A stretch of DNA of 64,000 nucleotides from positions 304,837 to 368,836 of the forward strand of contig CANSRU010000001.1 of the NCBI GenBank assembly GCA_947649495.1, read 5' to 3'. Made by a program: the position numbers and the translations under genes. This DNA comes from an uncultured Porphyromonadaceae bacterium. Lineage in GTDB: Bacteria > Bacteroidota > Bacteroidia > Bacteroidales > Muribaculaceae. Shown piece after piece: positions 60,996-64,000 of this stretch (position 1 is its first letter; the number at the start of each line of letters is the position of its first letter). The notes under the pieces are model-generated. The model worked only from the letters and a program-made list of their open reading frames with translations. It had not been told where the DNA came from and did no database searches.

Positions 60996-63900
60996 ATGAA
61001 TATAACAAAACATATAGGTTTGTGGGGAGCTTTGGCCATGACATCCATGATGGCACAGGCTCAGACCCATATAACATTCGACACCGAGGACTACGGAACT
61101 CTCGGTGTGTACGACACCTGGGTGGACTCACCGTTCCGCACCGGGCAACTCAACGGCAATGTTCAGGTCGTTGACAATCACCTGACCGATGACGAAACCA
61201 ACACATCGGCAAAAATACTTGGCGTGCAACGATCCCGCTTCGGTTCCAACACATTCGGGGCTAAAATAAACCTGAAAGAAACATTTGAGCTCACCCCCAC
61301 ACAGCGCTATGTGCACGTGATGATGCACAAACCGGTAGAGGGAAAAGTGATGCTCATAGGTCTCGGGAAGCGAGCAGACAGAGCCGAACAGTCGAACGAA
61401 GTGGAGCAATTCTGGACATATCCGCTCAACGAAGTCAAGACCGGCGAATGGTTTGATGCCGTGTTCCCCATCAAGGGCAACGGCGGCATAGACATATACT
61501 CTCTCGTTATTGTGCCCCACTGCGAAGCTCCGCACACCCTGGGCGATGACTTCGTGGCATACGTCGACGATATTTATCTCGACGACAGCTCAATACCTCG
61601 TGTCGGTGCAGGCGACTATACACTCAACTTCACCGCCGACACCCCCCACGGACGAGCTAACGAACGCTGGACATCAAAAATAGGTCTCAACGGTTCGGCC
61701 GATGGCAACCAATCAATCAATATACCCACATCGCCCAACAAGATGGCCTACAATCAGCTGTTTGACATTCCGTTCAAGGCCAAAGCAGGCGAAACGGTAA
61801 CAGCGCAATTCGGCTACACTTCAAGCTGGATGCACTCATATGTGTATATTGACCGCGACGGCGACGGACAGTTCTCGGCGATGGTCGACGACAATCTGAA
61901 CCTCAACAGCTCGTGCGACCTCATGGCCTACACGCTATACTCCAATGGCGCAAGCACCGGAAAGAATTCTGCCGGCACATCAATATCCGATGCCAACAAC
62001 GGATTCAACGTGTCAATTACCCCACCCTCATTCACCATTCCGTCAAACCTTGCCAACGGTTTCTACCGCATGCGCTACAAGGTGGACTGGAACAATATCG
62101 ATGCAGGCGGCGATATCAACAGTTTCATATCAAACGGTGGTATAATTGTCGATGTGATGCTCAACGTTCACGGTGACTATTGCAACGTGACCAACGACAA
62201 CCGCAACGGTGAAGTGCAAACCGCAACCGGTGAGACCCTCAACGGCTACCGTGCAGCTTTCGGACAACCGCTGAAAGTAAAGATGATTCCATCTAATGGA
62301 TTTGAATACAGTGGTATACGTATACGCCATGGCTACAATCTTACCGGCGATTCACTCGTTCATGGTAATCCGCAATACCGCGATGTGATAATTTATGCCG
62401 ATGAATTCGATGCTGAGGATTGCGTGACTATTCCCGCCGAATACATGGACGGTGACGTACTCATAGAAGGTCTGTTCGTGGAAGAAGGTGCCGGCGATGG
62501 CCGCATGAAGGTGACATACAATGTGGTTCTTGATGAAAAGGTGATTCTCACCAAAACCATCAAGGTAACCAAGGGGAGCGAATGGCCCGACCATGGATTC
62601 ACCAGCGAAGCCTCAAGCGTATACTATACCCTGAGTGCCAAACCATCGGAAGGTGTTGTGGAGAACGACACCGTGGTTGTGCTCAATCTCAAGCAGAACC
62701 TGCCGTTCAAGACGAGCGTGGACTTCGCCAACGCCCGCTGGCACCATCTCGCCATCTCTTCATCCAAGAATTACATAGCCCACAGCTCCAGCAGCTATAT
62801 AGGAATCGGCGCCACAACAACCGCCACACCCGCTGAATCGGACGAGAACGCACAGTGGGCGTTCATCGGTGACGTATTAAACGGATTCCAGATTGTGAAT
62901 AAAGGCGCGGGCGAAGGCAAGATTCTGTCGTCAAACCACGACACATCAACCAACACGGGAGGCTCAACCTTCCCGGTGATGACCGCCACTCCCGTACCCT
63001 CCACCCACAACACTTACTGGGTTCCCACCAAGAGCAACGACATATCCGGAGCCAATGGGTTCTACCTCCACCAACTCGGCCAAACAAGCAACAAACTTAA
63101 CAAACGCGACGACAAACTCGCATACTGGACCGGAGGAGCAGATGCCGGCTCGACACTGGTAGTTACCGAACTTACAGGATATGCCGTAACGATAACCGCT
63201 CCGGCATCAAGCCACGGCACTCTTGAGGTGTTCGATGGCGAAGATGCTGTAAACAGCGGAAGCCGCGTGGATGAAGGTACTGTACTCACCATCGTGGCCA
63301 CACCCAACGCTTACTACTCAGTTACCGAAATCACTGTCAACGGCACTCCTATCGAAGCTGTGGATGGCGTCTACACCTACACCGTAGGCACAGAAGCCAT
63401 CACTGTGGCAGCGTCATTCCTGCGCGACCCCAACGCTCCGATAGAATACTGTATTCCCGAATACGCAGGTACCGGTTCAAGCCGTACCACAACCACCCGT
63501 ACCGACCGATACCTGAGAAACCTCGAAGTTACCGATGGAGTAAATTCGATAACGACAGAATCGTACGGCTCGACAAGCGGCCGTCAGGTATATAAGGACG
63601 AGACTTCAAAAATTCTCACCACCACGGCCGGCGCCACCATCTCATTGACAGTAAATGCTTCCATGTGGGCAATGCATAATTTCATATATGTAGACTTCAA
63701 TCTCGATGGCCTGGACAGCAATGACCGCGTAATGTACTCCGACGAAGCTGCGGGAACATTCACATTCACCATCCCCGCCAATCAAGCCCCCGGCACCTAC
63801 CGTGTGCGCCACATGATAGACTGGACAAACACCAACCCCTGTGAATTCGCGCAGGGTCAGGGAAGCGACAACGCAGAGGCCGTAACCGACTTCCTGCTTG

Positions 63901-64000
63901 TAATCGAAAGCCAGGAGCTCGCCGAACCCCGTACAGTAACCGTGATTTCAGCCAATGAAGCCCTCGGAACCGTGGCCATAACCGACCCCGCAACCGAAGA
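60996..64000 (+). CDS. Very large secreted protein, fibronectin/GEVED-like repeats (3' end cut by window)
   Basis: The frame starting at 60996 stays open for the remaining 3,005 bases, at least 1,001 residues. A signal peptide (MNITKHIGLWGALAMTSMMA) precedes a beta-sandwich region (residues 25-190). Then come two GEVED-like segments with calcium-type motifs (VYIDRDGDGQF near 290; FIYVDFNLDGLDSNDRVM near 900), each followed by a YRMRYKVDW or YRVRHMIDW strand, and a repeat like TITAPASSHGTLEVFDG near 735. No catalytic motif is visible. It shares the GH29 operon and is probably a surface glycan-associated T9SS cargo; the sorting tail would lie beyond the window. Confidence 0.7.
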   Translation, partial: MNITKHIGLWGALAMTSMMAQAQTHITFDTEDYGTLGVYDTWVDSPFRTGQLNGNVQVVDNHLTDDETNTSAKILGVQRSRFGSNTFGAKINLKETFELTPTQRYVHVMMHKPVEGKVMLIGLGKRADRAEQSNEVEQFWTYPLNEVKTGEWFDAVFPIKGNGGIDIYSLVIVPHCEAPHTLGDDFVAYVDDIYLDDSSIPRVGAGDYTLNFTADTPHGRANERWTSKIGLNGSADGNQSINIPTSPNKMAYNQLFDIPFKAKAGETVTAQFGYTSSWMHSYVYIDRDGDGQFSAMVDDNLNLNSSCDLMAYTLYSNGASTGKNSAGTSISDANNGFNVSITPPSFTIPSNLANGFYRMRYKVDWNNIDAGGDINSFISNGGIIVDVMLNVHGDYCNVTNDNRNGEVQTATGETLNGYRAAFGQPLKVKMIPSNGFEYSGIRIRHGYNLTGDSLVHGNPQYRDVIIYADEFDAEDCVTIPAEYMDGDVLIEGLFVEEGAGDGRMKVTYNVVLDEKVILTKTIKVTKGSEWPDHGFTSEASSVYYTLSAKPSEGVVENDTVVVLNLKQNLPFKTSVDFANARWHHLAISSSKNYIAHSSSSYIGIGATTTATPAESDENAQWAFIGDVLNGFQIVNKGAGEGKILSSNHDTSTNTGGSTFPVMTATPVPSTHNTYWVPTKSNDISGANGFYLHQLGQTSNKLNKRDDKLAYWTGGADAGSTLVVTELTGYAVTITAPASSHGTLEVFDGEDAVNSGSRVDEGTVLTIVATPNAYYSVTEITVNGTPIEAVDGVYTYTVGTEAITVAASFLRDPNAPIEYCIPEYAGTGSSRTTTTRTDRYLRNLEVTDGVNSITTESYGSTSGRQVYKDETSKILTTTAGATISLTVNASMWAMHNFIYVDFNLDGLDSNDRVMYSDEAAGTFTFTIPANQAPGTYRVRHMIDWTNTNPCEFAQGQGSDNAEAVTDFLLVIESQELAEPRTVTVISANEALGTVAITDPATE

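Overview
The window looks like a piece of a Bacteroidales chromosome, most likely a gut Muribaculaceae-type organism. The support is: about half G+C; type IX secretion tails; BtuG/BtuH-type cobalamin lipoproteins; a fused fucokinase/GDP-fucose pyrophosphorylase; GH92 and GH29 enzymes with an anaerobic sulfatase-maturase; and promoters with the Bacteroidetes -7 box TAnnTTTG (often with TTTG about 20 bases upstream) rather than Shine-Dalgarno-led genes. The family-level placement is inference; the order-level placement is firm. No rRNA, tRNA, CRISPR array, transposase or integrase was seen.

Layout. 1-5.7 kb: cinA/pncC end, a T9SS type B secreted protein, a lytic transglycosylase and a UvrA. 5.8-8.9 kb: flavin reductase, porin, AhpC, a YczE-like membrane protein. 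9-15.4 kb, minus strand: a cobalamin uptake locus in which an AdoCbl-type riboswitch precedes a BtuH-like lipoprotein, BtuG and BtuB; a PKD-type lipoprotein upstream has its own promoter. 15.5-23 kb: NhaC, M16 protease, Fkp, TM2 protein. 23-27.7 kb: tsaB diverging from the tight operon yicC-gmk-nadD-DUF5063-M18 peptidase. 27.8-33.4 kb: envelope genes, including an Omp85-type barrel overlapping a phosphoethanolamine transferase. 33.5-38.2 kb: fumarase, small stress membrane proteins, mnmD plus a Dda-like helicase. 38.3-41.2 kb: bcp, a GH5 mannanase and an AAA/DUF4143 ATPase. 41.4-44.2 kb: a BspA-like leucine-rich-repeat surface protein preceded by a long structured RNA leader. 44.3-50.3 kb: higBA, rplY-pth-hslR, anSME, MscS, a small barrel. 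50.4-54.7 kb: gpmI, a short candidate sRNA, and a blaI-blaR1 pair with three phased operators. 54.8-64 kb: a host-glycan cluster (two GH92 genes on the minus strand; GH29 fucosidase and a very large secreted protein, cut by the window end, on the plus strand).

How it fits together. The locus is mostly housekeeping and envelope functions with two scavenging systems: vitamin B12 capture (surface lipoproteins passing ligand to a TonB receptor, shut off by the riboswitch) and host-glycan use (mannosidases and fucosidase outside, Fkp inside to turn free fucose into GDP-fucose, anSME to activate sulfatases encoded elsewhere). The most unusual items are non-coding. The first is the roughly 300-nt minus-strand leader at 43.87-44.18 kb, with nested helices, a 10-bp long-range loop pairing and an intrinsic terminator before the surface-protein gene. 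Others are the short terminated transcript at 52.2 kb, a 15-bp inverted repeat built from two divergent -7 boxes at 38.2 kb, a G9 tract at the -33 position of the fucosidase promoter, and a relic of a second GH5 gene end beyond the DUF4143 ATPase.
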